From the NCBI GenBank assembly GCA_021297855.1, contig JAJTHM010000020.1, forward strand, positions 1-32,906: a DNA stretch of 32,906 nucleotides. The letters run 5' to 3'. The notes under the pieces are model-generated. The model had not been told where the DNA came from and ran no database searches. It was given only the letters and a program-made list of their open reading frames with translations. The translations under genes and the position numbers were made by a program. The DNA is from Sphingobacteriales bacterium (lineage in GTDB: Bacteria > Bacteroidota > Bacteroidia > Chitinophagales > JADJOU01). Of this stretch, positions 32,470-32,906 are shown piece by piece. The number at the start of each line of letters is the position of its first letter. Positions within the stretch are counted from its first letter, which is position 1.

Positions 32470-32770
32470 AAGTCAAAAGTAAGGATATTTTTAGAATTCT
32501 AGTTAGTTTTTCTAACCTCAGATAATTACTAAATTCAATGTCACTCACTCATGGTCATTTTATATAGATTTATGTTTGCAAGAAATAGTCTGAAACGCAA
32601 TGGTATTTCAATACAAGCTCGGCGGAAAAAATCGCAAGCGATTTTTTCCGCCGAATGTTGAGGGGTGGAGAGGACTTCGCCCTCACTAGCACGGTTATTT
32701 TATGATATGTATATTTGTCCAATTCAAAATGGAAAATTCGGTGCATACCAGTTTTACATCAGTTAGGAAT
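32470..32770. other. Intergenic region before the IS, with a strong hairpin
   Basis: No gene is seen. The stretch has a perfect 16-bp stem at 32620-32653 followed by a G/C-rich patch (32659-32694) that differs from the AT-rich surroundings, and a segment 32735-32762 that loosely matches 2171-2197. These look like dispersed non-coding repeats next to an IS insertion point. Confidence 0.5.
32620..32653. repeat. Perfect 16-bp inverted repeat with 2-nt centre
   Basis: CGGCGGAAAAAATCGC (32620-32635) and GCGATTTTTTCCGCCG (32638-32653) are exact reverse complements around AA. It would form a very stable hairpin or cruciform. The T-run lies inside the stem, so it is not a standard terminator. Confidence 0.75.
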
Positions 32771-32783
32771 CATTGTTGTCCGA
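32771..32783 (+). repeat. Putative IS left terminal inverted repeat
   Basis: CATTGTTGTCCGA is the exact reverse complement of 126-138. It lies 70 nt before the apparent transposase start, where an IS left end should be. Confidence 0.55.
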
Positions 32784-32791
32784 GATAAATT

Positions 32792-32823
32792 AAGCTGACC
32801 TTCCGAAAAAGGTCAGCTTTTTT
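32792..32823 (+). terminator. Terminator inside the IS left end, upstream of the transposase
   Basis: AAGCTGACC (32792-32800) pairs with GGTCAGCTT (32811-32819) over 9 bp with a 10-nt loop, and the T-run continues to 32823. There is no gene just upstream on this strand, so its likely job is to stop outside transcripts from entering the transposase gene, a known protective feature of IS ends. Confidence 0.75.
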
Positions 32824-32853
32824 AGTTTTGCAAGTTCCTACACTTTTAAAACC

Positions 32854-32906
32854 ATGAACAAAAGTACAAATTATTTCGGACAGCACCTATTTTCTCAAAT
32901 AGCAAA
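32854..32906 (+). CDS. Transposase, N-terminus only (IS4/DUF4372-like), cut by the window edge
   Basis: Only 17 codons are present: MNKSTNYFGQHLFSQIA. This closely resembles the N-terminus I recall for IS4-family transposases with a DUF4372 domain (MNKS, then an FGQ motif and a hydrophobic helix). Placement supports it: terminal repeat, then terminator, then ATG within 85 bp. The catalytic DDE core lies beyond the window, so activity cannot be judged. Confidence 0.55.
   Translation, partial: MNKSTNYFGQHLFSQIA

Noticed and set aside
1-32906. tRNA or rRNA genes, prophage genes, replication origin
   Set aside because: None was recognised; all sizeable gaps were read and contain only promoters, hairpins and repeats.

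Overview
The window looks like AT-rich chromosomal DNA of a Bacteroidota bacterium. The signs are a DUF1501 protein with a C-terminal type IX secretion (T9SS) sorting domain, a long NusB, a TMEM260/DUF2723-type protein mannosyltransferase, a viroplasmin-RNase HI fusion, and matches to the Bacteroidota -7 promoter box (TAnnTTTG) upstream of several operons. The order within the phylum cannot be told from this stretch.

Layout. (1) About 1-138 looks like the right end of an insertion sequence (IS), and 32771-32906 looks like the left end and first codons of a second copy in the same orientation (IS4/DUF4372-like transposase start). A 13-bp terminal sequence matches in inverted orientation at the two edges, so the window may be a whole contig broken at a repeated IS. 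(2) 337-2072 is a two-gene module with a 4-nt start/stop overlap: an ABC-type AAA ATPase and a small protein with a PD-(D/E)XK nuclease-like motif. It resembles anti-phage ATPase-plus-nuclease pairs. (3) 2377-3108 is an uncharacterised helical protein with its own terminator, followed by about 800 bp of hairpin-rich intergenic repeats. (4) 3980-12578, all on the minus strand: DUF2723 mannosyltransferase, lpxK, two GT4 glycosyltransferases, leucine/phenylalanine/valine dehydrogenase and nusB. (5) 12712-15918, plus strand: a DUF1800-DUF1501 pair, the second exported and T9SS-tagged. (6) 15919-17925, minus strand: a GT-C membrane glycosyltransferase with a TPR tail, divergent from the next block. 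(7) 18011-27815, plus strand: nine tightly packed genes forming a rare-sugar operon. (8) 27950-32469: HtrA protease, panD, a YbhN-like membrane protein, RNase HI, folE, and a small membrane coiled-coil protein.

The sugar operon is the most interesting system. RfbF, RfbG and RfbH make a CDP-activated 3,6-dideoxy-4-keto sugar; RfbH keeps the exact Fe-S cysteine spacing and the Lys-to-His change of the family. Next come a short-chain dehydrogenase (SDR), a YerE/acetolactate-synthase-like ThDP (thiamine diphosphate) enzyme, an acylating acetaldehyde dehydrogenase, a 4-hydroxy-2-oxovalerate aldolase, a second SDR, and a polyprenyl-phosphate GT2. My inference is that the aldolase/dehydrogenase pair runs in the synthetic direction: acetyl-CoA to acetaldehyde, then plus pyruvate to 4-hydroxy-2-oxovalerate. 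The ThDP enzyme would then add a C4 unit, or a C2 unit from pyruvate, to C4 of the CDP-4-keto sugar, giving a branched higher-carbon sugar. GT2 would load it on a lipid carrier, and the divergent GT-C enzyme could transfer it outside the membrane.
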